Shown here: piece after piece, positions 26,507 to 34,951 of the stretch | Numbering within the stretch: the stretch's first letter is position 1 | Layout of the letters: each line of letters begins with the position of its first letter | Assembly (NCBI GenBank): GCA_009377585.1 | Contig: WHTS01000024.1 | Coordinates: forward strand, 1 to 64,000 | Origin: Betaproteobacteria bacterium | GTDB lineage: Bacteria > Pseudomonadota > Gammaproteobacteria > Burkholderiales > WYBJ01 | Direction: 5' to 3' | Length of the DNA stretch: 64,000 bases | Notes under the pieces: model-generated | The model's input: only the letters and a program-made list of their open reading frames with translations | Databases searched by the model: none | Told to the model about the DNA's origin: nothing | Position numbers and translations under genes: made by a program

Positions 26507-28243
26507 CTAGAACCACGTCACGGCGCGCATCCAGAATTGCGGATGCCGCGGAACGTCCGACGTGGGCAGCTCCGATCCGATGCGCCAGGCGAAATCCGCG
26601 GACACGCTGAAATCGCCCACGCGCCCGACCCGTATCCCGACGCCCGCGCCCCATAACGTGCGATCGTTTTCGTTCGGCTCGAACGTCGCCGGGTCCACGT
26701 CGAAAGTCGGATTCGGCGACTTGAAGCGCCGCACCTGCGCTCCGTCGACGAACGCCGCGAGCGTCACGTCGCTCTTGAACGGTTTGAACCCCGGCAGCGT
26801 GTAGCGGCCTTCGATACTCCATATCGCGGCATCGTCCGCCAGTCCCTCGCCCACCGGGTAGGCACGCACGCCGAAGGGCCCGCCGATACTCATCTTCTCC
26901 ACCGAGGCCAGGTTTTTCGATGCCGACTGGTAGGAAAAGCGCCCGAGGGCGTGCAGGTTATCGGTGATCCGCTGCACCCGCTGCAGGTCGATGTTGATCT
27001 TGTCGAACCGACCCGCGGTCTGGAACGACAGCGCATCGTTCTCCACCAGCTCCTCGTTGAGCAGATCGAGGTTGCCTCGCGTCACGGAGACGGCAAAGGT
27101 ATTGAGCCCGCCGCCCAGGAACAGGTCGCGCAGGTCGCCGAACACGCCGAGCCGGACCGACTTGATGCGCCGCTGCTCCAGCGAACCGACGGCCGCGACC
27201 CGGTCCTCGAGCTCTTTCAGCTCGCCCGTGAGCTGGCCGAAGACGTTGAAACCGCGCGTGCGTATGAACGGATGCACGACCAGGATCGAGGCCAGGTCGG
27301 CATCGCCGCTGGCGCGCTGATCGGCCAGGCTGCCCCCCAGCTCGTAGTTCATGTGCGCGAAGCTGAAGCCGGCTTTCGTGCCCCAGTAGCTCACCGGCAT
27401 GGAGTACGACAGGCCGGCCACGTCGGTCAGCTTGTCTTTCGCGATCAGTCCGCGCACCGAGAGCTGATCGCCCAAGCCGAGCAGGTTGTTCGCAAACACC
27501 TGGGCGTTCAAGCGAATCGCACCAGCGTACTTGTTGCCGTAGTTCTCCGCCTCGACCACGCCCGTGACGCGGCGCCCGTCGTCGCCGATCTCCACCGTCA
27601 GGTCGGCCTCGCCGACGTTCGCACCGGGGCCCAGGGTCGATTGCACAGTGGTGGCAGGCAGGTCGCCGAGCAGCAGCAGCGGCCGCTCCACCCCCTGTTC
27701 GGTGGCGATGGCACCCTGCTCGATGCGGCGCAGGTAGCCTTCCACGATCCAGGGTTTGAGGCGCGCGCTCGGCCCCTGCTTCGAATGGACCTTGCCGACG
27801 TGGCCTTCGAGCACGTGGATCTCGACGATGCCGCTGGAGAGCTGCTGGCGCGGCAGGTAGGCCTGGGCCAGGAAGTAGCCTTTGCTGCGATAGAACGAGG
27901 TGACTGCTCGAACCGCTTCGTCCAAGCCGTCGAAATCGAGCTCGTTGCCCACGAACTCGTCCAGCACGGGCTGGATCTGGGCGTCGGTGAAGAGCGTGTT
28001 GCCGCTGATGCGGAAGCCCTTCACCAGCACCTTGATGCCGGCGGGCGCCTCCATGCGAGGCCGCGCGGGCGGAATCTCGATTCCGGTGGAGGGCCGCTTC
28101 TGCGCCGGGGGTTCCTTCACCGTGTCGAGGATCGTTCCCGCGTCCGGCCGCACCGGCTCGGCAGCGTGAGAACAAAGCGAGAGCAGAAGCAGACCCGCGG
28201 CCCCCAAGCGGCCTGCCGGCCGCATTGCAGACCTTTGCGTCAT
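26507..28243 (-). CDS. TpsB outer-membrane transporter (ShlB/FhaC/HecB family)
   Basis: A 578-residue Omp85-superfamily pore that exports the neighbouring TpsA. The start at 28243 gives a normal signal peptide (LGAAGLLLLSLCSHAAEP); an upstream in-frame ATG at 28342 would add 33 basic residues and is rejected. A first POTRA-like segment (VLVKGFRISGNTLFTDAQIQ) and a second (IVEIHVLEGHVGKV) precede the barrel, which starts near residue 210. The family loop motif VRGY/F appears as FGVRAYPVGEGLADD, an Ala variant. The last residue is Phe, as expected for outer-membrane barrels. Gene order tpsB-tpsA with a 236-bp gap holding a dispersed repeat supports the pair. Confidence 0.92.
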   Translation of the reverse strand: MTQRSAMRPAGRLGAAGLLLLSLCSHAAEPVRPDAGTILDTVKEPPAQKRPSTGIEIPPARPRMEAPAGIKVLVKGFRISGNTLFTDAQIQPVLDEFVGNELDFDGLDEAVRAVTSFYRSKGYFLAQAYLPRQQLSSGIVEIHVLEGHVGKVHSKQGPSARLKPWIVEGYLRRIEQGAIATEQGVERPLLLLGDLPATTVQSTLGPGANVGEADLTVEIGDDGRRVTGVVEAENYGNKYAGAIRLNAQVFANNLLGLGDQLSVRGLIAKDKLTDVAGLSYSMPVSYWGTKAGFSFAHMNYELGGSLADQRASGDADLASILVVHPFIRTRGFNVFGQLTGELKELEDRVAAVGSLEQRRIKSVRLGVFGDLRDLFLGGGLNTFAVSVTRGNLDLLNEELVENDALSFQTAGRFDKINIDLQRVQRITDNLHALGRFSYQSASKNLASVEKMSIGGPFGVRAYPVGEGLADDAAIWSIEGRYTLPGFKPFKSDVTLAAFVDGAQVRRFKSPNPTFDVDPATFEPNENDRTLWGAGVGIRVGRVGDFSVSADFAWRIGSELPTSDVPRHPQFWMRAVTWF

Positions 28244-28412
28244 GCCCTGCTCTCCCTGCTCGTCTTGTCGTCGAACGCCATCGTGCCATCGGAGCGGCGG
28301 GCGGCTCGGAATGAGCCGTACGTCGCCGTCATTTCGCCGCAACGGCCTACTGTAAGGCCATTGGCGGCTGCACGGCTACCCGCAACCGGGGTAGCAGACG
28401 AGTCATCGTGCG

Positions 28413-28434
28413 CTTGTTGTATTTCGACAACAAG
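28413..28434. promoter_or_regulatory. 8-bp inverted repeat upstream of tpsB, possible operator
   Basis: CTTGTTGT-6 nt-ACAACAAG is a perfect 8-bp dyad in an unusually AT-rich patch (about 28410-28460) about 170 bp upstream of the tpsB start. The spacing and symmetry suit a dimeric regulator, but no -35/-10 pair is convincing and no candidate regulator is encoded next to it. Confidence 0.35.
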
Positions 28435-28481
28435 TTATTGTTCTGGTTATCAATCCTTACATGAACAAGGCGAGATAACCG

Positions 28482-30302
28482 CTACCGTCCGAGGCGTCTG
28501 ACCTGCTCCTGATAGGCACGCAGGAATGCGGCGCCGAACACCCGGTCGAAATCGTCGTCGACATCGGCCTGGGTCTGCCGATAGTAGGCGACGAAGCAGT
28601 CCCACAACTGCGCTTTGCGGTTGGCGAGGAGCGACTTGCCGCCTTCCTTTTGCAGACGCTTCTCGATCGTGTCGGGATCGAAGCGCTGAATGGCGCCGAT
28701 CAGCGCGGCGCGCAGGCCGGCCACCAGCGCCAGCTCGTGCGCCTGCAGGTCGTTGCAGGCGTCCGCGACTGCCTTGGCCGGCGGCAGGAACGCATCGGTG
28801 CGCGTGACCGGATCGAACACGAATTGCAGCGCCTCGTCCACCGATTCGGACAGCTTCAAGGGATTGTTCTCGCGCGCGGCCACCATGGTGCGATCCACCG
28901 CCCGCAGTTCTTCCTTTACCTTGGAGCGGGCGAGCAGCATGCCCATGAGGCCTTCGATCGCTGCCCGCACGGTGGCCCCGCACTCTTCCAGGAAGCGATC
29001 GGCGTCGACCTGGGCCGTGTCGACGCCCTGCATGCCCGCCCCGCGCAGGAAAGTGGCGATCGCGCCCTGCACGTCGGACGGCGTGGCAGCCTGCGGCATC
29101 GGTGCCGGCGCGGCGCGCGCGCGAATCGCTGCCGCATGCAGCAACATACTGGGCTCGGTGTTTGCCCCGACGACATCGAAAGGCAGCGGCGCAGCCTCTT
29201 GCGCAGGCGATGGCGCCGGCGCGGGCGATGCCGGCGCCATCGCGCCGAAAATGCCCAGCGGATCGTCCGCGGGCGCACGCGAGGGGCTCTCTCCCAGCAG
29301 CTTTGCCAGCGGATCGTCGTTCGCGGCTGGCGCTTGTAACGGATCGGGTAACGCAGGCGGCGCAGCGGGCTGACGTCCACGTGGCGCAGGCGGCGCAGCG
29401 GCGGGCGCGGGAAGCGGCAAGTTGAAGTCATGCACGTGGTCGAGCTCGTCGCTGCCACCCCTGCCGCCGCCGAACTGGCCGCGCCCATGCCCTGGCGACA
29501 GCTCAGGGGAAAGGCCGAGCGGGTCGGCACCGCGCACCCCGGGGCCTTGCAGCAACGCATCGATCGGCGACTCGGTGCCGGCGCCATGCAGGAATTCGTC
29601 CGGCGACCCGGTAGTGGCCGGCGTGGATGCCGAATCGCGTCCGAGTATCCCTGCGAGCGGATCGGACGCCGGTGCCGTGCCGGGACGACGGCTCGCATCG
29701 CCGGGCCGGCCCAGGATGTCGAGCAGCGGATCGGGCGCATGGGTGTCGCGCTTGCCGAGAAGGTCCTGCAGATCGCTGGGCGGCGCCTTCGGTGCCGCCG
29801 GCGCACGCGCATCGCGGTTGCCGAAGAGATCCTGCAGAAGATCCCCGGACGGCGCGGACGGCGTCTTCGGCGCCGCAGGTGCACGCGGCTGCAGCGGTTG
29901 CGCGCCGAAGAGCCGATCGAGGTCGGCCGGCTGCCCCCGTGACGAAACGGGATTCGCAGGCAAAATGCTCAGCGGCTCGCCTTCCTCCACCGCAACCAAA
30001 CCGAACTCGTATTCGCCGATGGCCATGCGATCGCCCGCGTGCAACGGTTGCTGAGCGCCCGGCCCGACCACTTCGCCGTTGACGACCACCGGATTGATCT
30101 GCGAGATCACGTGCAGCAGGTAACCCTCAGGGCGCCGCAGGATGGTGGCGTGCTTGCGCGATACCCGCCGGCTGTGATCCTCCAGGACGATGTCGCATTC
30201 CTGGCCGCGCCCGATCATGTATTGCGCGGCGCTCAGAACCGTGGTGACCGGTTCGGAGAATTCTTCGCCGGCATGCCGCGCTGCGTAGATGGCCAAAACC
30301 AT
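28482..30302 (-). CDS. tagH: Type VI secretion FHA-domain protein TagH
   Basis: A 606-residue cytoplasmic scaffold. The FHA domain occupies residues 1-105 (YMIGRGQECDIVLEDHSRRV and VSRKHATILRR). A long Pro/Ala-rich linker (about 110-390) has recurrent LLGKRD/LFGNRD-like and DPLxxIL units. The C-terminal ~210 residues are the TagH domain (AIATFLRGAGMQG, EELRAVDRTMVAARENNPLK). Fha proteins of the HSI-I type become active when phosphorylated by PpkA and are held back by TagF; both partners have candidates in this window. The gene is 238 bp upstream of tpsB on the same strand and downstream of the glycine-zipper gene. The Pro-rich linker is longer than in many relatives. Confidence 0.92.
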   Translation of the reverse strand: MVLAIYAARHAGEEFSEPVTTVLSAAQYMIGRGQECDIVLEDHSRRVSRKHATILRRPEGYLLHVISQINPVVVNGEVVGPGAQQPLHAGDRMAIGEYEFGLVAVEEGEPLSILPANPVSSRGQPADLDRLFGAQPLQPRAPAAPKTPSAPSGDLLQDLFGNRDARAPAAPKAPPSDLQDLLGKRDTHAPDPLLDILGRPGDASRRPGTAPASDPLAGILGRDSASTPATTGSPDEFLHGAGTESPIDALLQGPGVRGADPLGLSPELSPGHGRGQFGGGRGGSDELDHVHDFNLPLPAPAAAPPAPRGRQPAAPPALPDPLQAPAANDDPLAKLLGESPSRAPADDPLGIFGAMAPASPAPAPSPAQEAAPLPFDVVGANTEPSMLLHAAAIRARAAPAPMPQAATPSDVQGAIATFLRGAGMQGVDTAQVDADRFLEECGATVRAAIEGLMGMLLARSKVKEELRAVDRTMVAARENNPLKLSESVDEALQFVFDPVTRTDAFLPPAKAVADACNDLQAHELALVAGLRAALIGAIQRFDPDTIEKRLQKEGGKSLLANRKAQLWDCFVAYYRQTQADVDDDFDRVFGAAFLRAYQEQVRRLGR

Positions 30303-30432
30303 GACGTGTTACGTTGGACGACGGGATTGGCGCCGACTATAGCACCTCACCCTGAACGAAGCGTCGGCCGCGTTGTGGCGAACAACGTCGGCGCGGCCGC
30401 GATCGCAGCCGCATGTCCCCGCCGAGCGAACG

Positions 30433-31377
30433 CTATTGCTGTGGATACGTGCCACCAACGGGCTGCTGGGGTTGGGCGGGTTGTTGGGCGTACGGCGCGT
30501 AACCCGGTGCTGCATAGCCTGCGGGTGGCGGTGGCGCGTAACCCGCAGGCGGCGGGGCGTAACCGGCGGGTGGTGGTGCATAACCCGCGGGCGGTGGCGC
30601 ATAGCCGGGCGGTGGCGCGGGCCGTGCAACCATGCTGTCCGCCGCGCCCACGGCGATGCGTATGCTGCTGCCCGGGTGATAAGGCAGCGTGGTGGTGATG
30701 TCGCGGCCGGCGTAACGGTATACCACCGAATAGCCGCGAATCGCCTCGCGCGTTACGCCGTCCACGACCCGGCACGGTTGCGCCATCGGTGCAGCCGCCA
30801 TCGGTGCGTATGCCATGGGCGCCGCTGCAACGGGCGCGGGCGCCGCCGTGCCGGCCATGACGCGATCGCCGATCATCGCCCCGCCGATCGCTCCGGCAGC
30901 CGTAGCCGCAGTTCTGCCCGACCCCTGGCCGACCTGATTGCCGAGCAGTGCACCGGCTGCGCCGCCGACCACGGCGCCGGTGGTGGATGCCGGCGCGTTC
31001 GGATTCGCCATTCGATCGGCGATCACGGTGCCGGCGACCGCACCGACTGCGCTGGCCGCATCCCGCCCACGTCCGGAACCGACTTGGCTGCCGAGCAGAG
31101 CGCCGGCCACGCCGCCGACCGCGGGCGCCACCATGTTGCGCTCCTGAGGCGGCGCGGGCTGCATCGGAACCCCGGGCGGCAACGGCTGCGGCACGGCCGC
31201 GACCACTTGCGGCGCCATCGGCGCGCCCGGCGCGCCCGGCACGCACTCGCGCCCATCGACGACCGGCCCGTAAAGCGGCGTTACCGCGATCACCGGCGCC
31301 ACGTCCATGAAGTCGACCGCAGCCGCAGGCGCGGATGCCATCGCCATGACAACCAGATAGCGCGCTTTCGCCTTCAT
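30433..31377 (-). CDS. Glycine-zipper 2TM-type outer envelope protein with Gly-Tyr-Ala-Pro repeats
   Basis: A 314-residue exported protein. A signal peptide (YLVVMAMASAPAAAV) is followed by two glycine-zipper modules (GGVAGALLGSQVGSGRGRDA and GGAAGALLGNQVGQGSGRTA), as in the YMGG-like/Rick-17kDa group of envelope proteins. A short C-terminal domain with CRVVDGVTREAIRGYSVVYR follows, then a tail of GYAPPPA repeats. The start at 31377 is preferred over 31392 because a GGGGG run lies at the right distance. It sits between tagH and a TPR-methyltransferase on the same strand, 130 and 120 bp away, so it may share their transcript. A T6SS role is unproven. Confidence 0.85.
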   Translation of the reverse strand: MKAKARYLVVMAMASAPAAAVDFMDVAPVIAVTPLYGPVVDGRECVPGAPGAPMAPQVVAAVPQPLPPGVPMQPAPPQERNMVAPAVGGVAGALLGSQVGSGRGRDAASAVGAVAGTVIADRMANPNAPASTTGAVVGGAAGALLGNQVGQGSGRTAATAAGAIGGAMIGDRVMAGTAAPAPVAAAPMAYAPMAAAPMAQPCRVVDGVTREAIRGYSVVYRYAGRDITTTLPYHPGSSIRIAVGAADSMVARPAPPPGYAPPPAGYAPPPAGYAPPPAGYAPPPPAGYAAPGYAPYAQQPAQPQQPVGGTYPQQ

Positions 31378-31497
31378 GAGCTGAACCCCCATCGTCTGCC
31401 GCGAGCCCCCCGGCGCGCTGTATCCATGGTGCGCGCGATGGCATGGGCAGGCAAGGAAACAATCGACATGACAAAAACCTGCAAGACCCGCGCCATG

Positions 31498-32820
31498 TCA
31501 GGCTGCAGGCTTGCGGGCAACCACGACGTGACCGGCGACTTCGTTGCCGGCCTCCATGCGCAGCCACTCGCCGCGAATGCTCGCCCGCTCGAAACCCGCA
31601 CGCGCCAGCGCCAGCTGCGCGTACTGGCTGCCGTGCGCATAGCGCCCGGTGTGGGTGAGCCGATAGCGCTCGCTCGAATCGGCGGCAAGCGCTTCCAGCG
31701 TGACGGCGAACAGGCCGCCCGGATGCAGGGCGGCGAAGGCCGCCTGCGCAGCCTCGTCCAGCTCGCCGAAGTAGCACAGCGTGTCGGCGCACGCGATGGC
31801 GTGATAGTGCCCCGGCCGCGAACGCATGAAGGCGGTGAGCTCGCTTTCGTACAGCGCGTCGTAGTGGCCGCTCGCGCGCGCGTGTTCCAGCATCTTCGGC
31901 GAAAGATCGACACCGTCGAGCTTCGCCGCCAGCGGGCGCAACAACGGCCCGCAGAGTCCCGTGCCGCAGCCGGCGTCGAGCACTGCGATCGCGTCGAGCG
32001 CACCAGCCGCACGCAGCGCCTCGACCACCAGCGTGGGGGCGCGGTATTGCAGCTTCTGCAGATGGACATCGAACGTGCGGGCGAAGCCGTCGAAGACCGA
32101 GCGCACGTAGTCGTCGGAAGCACGCGTCGGCGCAGTCCCGCCTTCGACCGAAGCGAGCAAGTGGCGAGGTTCGGCATTGTCCGGTTCCGCTTCGGCCCAC
32201 TTGCGGTAATGGTCGCGCGCCTCGTCGTAGCGACCGAGCTCGCAGAGCGCGAGGCCGACGAACGCGCGCGAGCGCGTGCGGGTATGGTCCAGTGCGACCG
32301 CCTTGCAGAACAGAGCATAGGCTTGCGCGACCTCGCCGCCTCGAAGGCGCATGCGGCCCAGGTTTTCGTACGGCAGCGAAAACTCGGGCGAAAGCGCGAT
32401 GGCCCGCTCGAAGCAGCGGATGGCCTCGTCGGCCTGCCCGGACGCGTGCGCGACGTTGCCCAGGTTGTTCAATGCCCGCGGATCGTGCGGGGCGAGCGCG
32501 AGCACGCGCCGCAAATGCCGCGACGCCTCGTCCAGCTTGCCCGCCTCGCACAACAGGTTCCCAAGATTGTTGTGCGCGCTCGCGTAATCGGGTGCGGCCG
32601 CCACGGCCCGGCGCATCAAGGCGAGCGCTTCAGCATCGCGATCGCACTGGCGCATCAGCAACCCGAGGAAATGCAGCGCATCGGCATTCTCCGGCGCCGC
32701 ATCCAGAATCTGTCGATACAACGCTTCGGCCTCGTCGAGCTGGCCGTTGCGATGCAACTCCATCGCGGCGCGCACGGCCTCCTCGATCGTGACGGTGCGC
32801 GTCTGATGCTCCGTGCTCAT
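31498..32820 (-). CDS. TPR-repeat SAM-dependent methyltransferase
   Basis: A 440-residue protein with about six tetratricopeptide repeats in residues 10-215 (for example NNLGNLLCEAGKLDEASRHL and ALNNLGNVAHASGQADEAIR) and a class I methyltransferase domain at about 260-440. The SAM-binding motif is VLDAGCGTGLCG, followed by GVDLSPKMLEHAR and a CADTLCYFGELDE segment. This arrangement is known in Proteobacteria as TPR-methyltransferases, where substrates are mostly uncharacterised. It is the first gene of a minus-strand run leading to the glycine-zipper protein and tagH; whether it modifies a T6SS component is not known. It is divergent from the unknown protein at 32919. Confidence 0.9.
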   Translation of the reverse strand: MSTEHQTRTVTIEEAVRAAMELHRNGQLDEAEALYRQILDAAPENADALHFLGLLMRQCDRDAEALALMRRAVAAAPDYASAHNNLGNLLCEAGKLDEASRHLRRVLALAPHDPRALNNLGNVAHASGQADEAIRCFERAIALSPEFSLPYENLGRMRLRGGEVAQAYALFCKAVALDHTRTRSRAFVGLALCELGRYDEARDHYRKWAEAEPDNAEPRHLLASVEGGTAPTRASDDYVRSVFDGFARTFDVHLQKLQYRAPTLVVEALRAAGALDAIAVLDAGCGTGLCGPLLRPLAAKLDGVDLSPKMLEHARASGHYDALYESELTAFMRSRPGHYHAIACADTLCYFGELDEAAQAAFAALHPGGLFAVTLEALAADSSERYRLTHTGRYAHGSQYAQLALARAGFERASIRGEWLRMEAGNEVAGHVVVARKPAA

Positions 32821-32918
32821 GCGGCTACTTCGTCCACGTTGTCGAAAAGCCGCGGCGCGCGTCGCAACCGAGCTGTGCTACGCTGGATCGACCAGCACAG
32901 ATGGGAGGACCCGGGCAC

Positions 32919-33488
32919 ATGAAGCCACGCAGGCGGCGCAAGTTTTCCGTCGAGGAGGCCCTTCATGCCGGCGGCCGCAGCCGAATCGATCTCCTGCGCC
33001 ACTGCGTGCAGTCGGTCACGATGGAACCGCTGTTCGTGTTCCTCGTGGATGAATATCGGCAGCGGCCGCAGCATGCCGCAGCGCTCGCCTTGTTCGACAT
33101 GTTCTGCGCGCCCGGCGCGCCCGCCCGGCTCGGCGCCCATGCCGTCCTGCCGCCGATGAATCTCGTGCTCGTGGCCGGCACGCGCGCGTTGCGGGCGCAG
33201 TGGTCGCAAATGCAGGCGGCCGAGCCTCCGGCTGCCGAAGTCGCGGTCCCGCGCACGGTTCCGATGCGCGGACTGTTCGATTCCGTCGCGCGTGCGGCTA
33301 CACAGGATCCGGATGGCGCATGGGCGCGCCTCACCCGATACTACGATCCCGCGCTCGCTCCGTCGGACAATCTCCCGGGCGGGCGCATGAGTACCACGCA
33401 ACGTCATTTCGTGGAGAACGTCTGGAAGCCTGTCGTGCGGCCGCGCCTGGTGAGCGCGGGATTCTGGCAGCTGCAGACCATCGAGTGA
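32919..33488 (+). CDS. Hypothetical protein upstream of the PAAR-like gene
   Basis: A 189-residue soluble protein with no family I recognise. GGGAGG precedes the ATG at 32919 (an in-frame ATG at 32901 overlaps that site and is less likely). It opens with a basic MKPRRRRKFSVEEALHAGG segment, continues with a helical stretch (RIDLLRHCVQSVTMEPLFVF) and ends with VWKPVVRPRLVSAGFWQLQT. There is no signal peptide or TM helix. It is on the plus strand, 144 bp before the DUF4280 gene and inside the T6SS locus, so it could be a T6SS cargo, an adaptor or an immunity protein. This is inferred from position only. Confidence 0.55.
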   Translation: MKPRRRRKFSVEEALHAGGRSRIDLLRHCVQSVTMEPLFVFLVDEYRQRPQHAAALALFDMFCAPGAPARLGAHAVLPPMNLVLVAGTRALRAQWSQMQAAEPPAAEVAVPRTVPMRGLFDSVARAATQDPDGAWARLTRYYDPALAPSDNLPGGRMSTTQRHFVENVWKPVVRPRLVSAGFWQLQTIE

Positions 33489-33632
33489 GCGCGACACCGG
33501 CTGACGGCCTCGCGCGCTCGTCGCGTGCTGCCCGGACAAGGATCTTTTGACCTTGCGTTTTGGCTTCTCACTAAAGACAATGACGAGCATCGTCTGTCGC
33601 ATTCTCACAATCATCGGCACCGAGGAGGCACG

Positions 33633-34022
33633 ATGCCGTTACACGTCTGCAACGGGGCGCTGCTGCAATGTACTTTCGGCGCCGCGCCCAGCACTTTCGT
33701 CGTACTGCCGATCAATCGCATGCTCACCAGCAATCAGCCGGCCGCGAACATCATGGATCATAAGCCGATGGTGAACGTCATGCCCTTCGGCGTGTGCAGC
33801 AGCCTGGCGAATCCCACCGTGGCCTCGGCCACCTCCGCGGCGCTCGGCGTGCTCACCCCCATGCCGTGCGTTCCGAACACGCCCGCGCCCTGGGCGCCCG
33901 GCTCGCCCACGGTGCTGCTCGCCAACCAGCCGAGCCTCAACAACACGTCCAAGCTGATGTGCGTCTACGGCGGCGTAATCTCGGTGCAGTACCCGGGACA
34001 GACGACGCACATGATTCCTTGA
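33633..34022 (+). CDS. DUF4280 (PAAR-like) T6SS spike-tip protein
   Basis: A 129-residue protein with the conserved pattern of the DUF4280/PAAR-like family: an initial VCNGALLQCTFG, the IMDHKPMVNVMPFGVCSS centre, and a MPCVPNTPAPWAPGSPTVLL segment, then KLMCVYGGVISVQYPGQ. The five spaced Cys residues may bind metal or form disulfides at the tip. PAAR-like proteins cap the VgrG spike and carry effectors. A perfect GAGGAGG precedes the ATG at 33633, so a longer frame from 33525 is rejected. It converges on the VgrG accessory genes. No toxin domain is fused to it, so any effector must be encoded separately. Confidence 0.88.
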   Translation: MPLHVCNGALLQCTFGAAPSTFVVLPINRMLTSNQPAANIMDHKPMVNVMPFGVCSSLANPTVASATSAALGVLTPMPCVPNTPAPWAPGSPTVLLANQPSLNNTSKLMCVYGGVISVQYPGQTTHMIP

Positions 34023-34078
34023 GCGCGCGCGCTCGAACTCCCCTTTCCATGAACCTGCCCGCATCAGCGGGCACGCGA

Positions 34079-34178
34079 CGCTCCCCTCTCCCTTTGGGAG
34101 AGGGGTTGGGGGTGAGGGAAGAGACGCCACGACAAGGTTCCAGGGCGCAAGCCGCGACATATGCGTCGTGGCGTCTCT
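34079..34178. terminator. Convergent-gene spacer with 13-bp hairpin, possible bidirectional terminator
   Basis: A CCCTCTCCC-type hairpin (about 34081-34105) and a perfect 13-bp inverted repeat (AGAGACGCCACGA at 34120-34132, matched at 34166-34178, 33-nt loop) sit between two converging genes. There is no T-run, so intrinsic termination is uncertain; the CCCTCTCCC unit belongs to the family of repeats seen at 40727, 44465 and 55528. Confidence 0.4.
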
Positions 34179-34191
34179 CCCGAAGGGACAC

Positions 34192-34935
34192 TCAGATTCT
34201 CGCATTCGCACGCGCGGCTCGCAGCAACCGATCCAGCTTCTCGTCCACGTTCGCGCCGCCCGCATCCTGCAGCGCCTGCTGCGCCCAGGCGTACAGCGGA
34301 TCGGCGAGCACGCCCGCACCGAACAGGAACATGAACTGGGTCATCAGCACCACCGCCCAACGATCCGCCAGATCGAAGCGTTTGCAGCCCTCGACGGCGA
34401 GCCGGGTCAGGTCGTACAGCGTTTGTTCGCCGACCTCGGCGAACTTGCGCGGGTAGACCGCAGCCAACTGGATGAGCAGGTCGCGCTGCGAGCGGCTGGA
34501 GTTCTTGCACAACTCCTCCACCGAGCGGCCGAGCACGTAGCGAACCGCCGCCACATGCTGGCTATCGCCCTCGCCCATGACGCGCTGGCGCCACGATTGC
34601 GCCCGTTCCCACAGAAGATTCAGGCGCCGCGAAAGCGTACTCTCGTCGTTCGTGGCCAGCACCGCAGCCGCCCAGGCCGACTGCGGATCGTGCTCCCAAT
34701 GACTGCCGAAGAGCAGCATCAAGCAGAGATAGCGCTGAACGTCGGCCGCCGCCTCGAGCCCGTGCGCTCTTGCCTTCTCGATCCCCAGGCTCACCACGGC
34801 CGCGAGCGCGGGCTCGCCGAATTGAATGGAGCACTGCGGAAACGCCTCCGCAAGCCCGGCACGCAGCTGCCGCTCCAGGCCCGCTTGCGAAGCGTCCGCG
34901 AACGCGGCCAACTGGGATGTGCGGATGACCAGCAT
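34192..34935 (-). CDS. Hypothetical protein of the VgrG-DUF4123 neighbourhood
   Basis: A 247-residue, largely helical soluble protein starting at MLVIRTSQLAAFADASQ. The N-terminal part (FPQCSIQFGEPALAAVVSLG, VQRYLCLMLLFGSHWEHDPQ) is a pattern I associate with unnamed genes that follow DUF4123 in VgrG loci. The C-terminal part is predicted helical (RWAVVLMTQFMFLFGAGVLA). The stop of the DUF4123 gene is 16 bp upstream of its ATG, so cotranslation is likely. No catalytic motif is visible. It could be a loading factor working with DUF4123, an effector or an immunity protein; nothing in the sequence decides. Confidence 0.65.
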   Translation of the reverse strand: MLVIRTSQLAAFADASQAGLERQLRAGLAEAFPQCSIQFGEPALAAVVSLGIEKARAHGLEAAADVQRYLCLMLLFGSHWEHDPQSAWAAAVLATNDESTLSRRLNLLWERAQSWRQRVMGEGDSQHVAAVRYVLGRSVEELCKNSSRSQRDLLIQLAAVYPRKFAEVGEQTLYDLTRLAVEGCKRFDLADRWAVVLMTQFMFLFGAGVLADPLYAWAQQALQDAGGANVDEKLDRLLRAARANARI

Positions 34936-34951
34936 GGCGGGCAAGCGAAGC

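Noticed and set aside
16914-28243. Contact-dependent inhibition (CdiA/CdiB) system
   Set aside because: The exoprotein has a TPS domain but no VENN motif, no C-terminal toxin module and no immunity gene after it; an adhesin-type TPS pair fits better.
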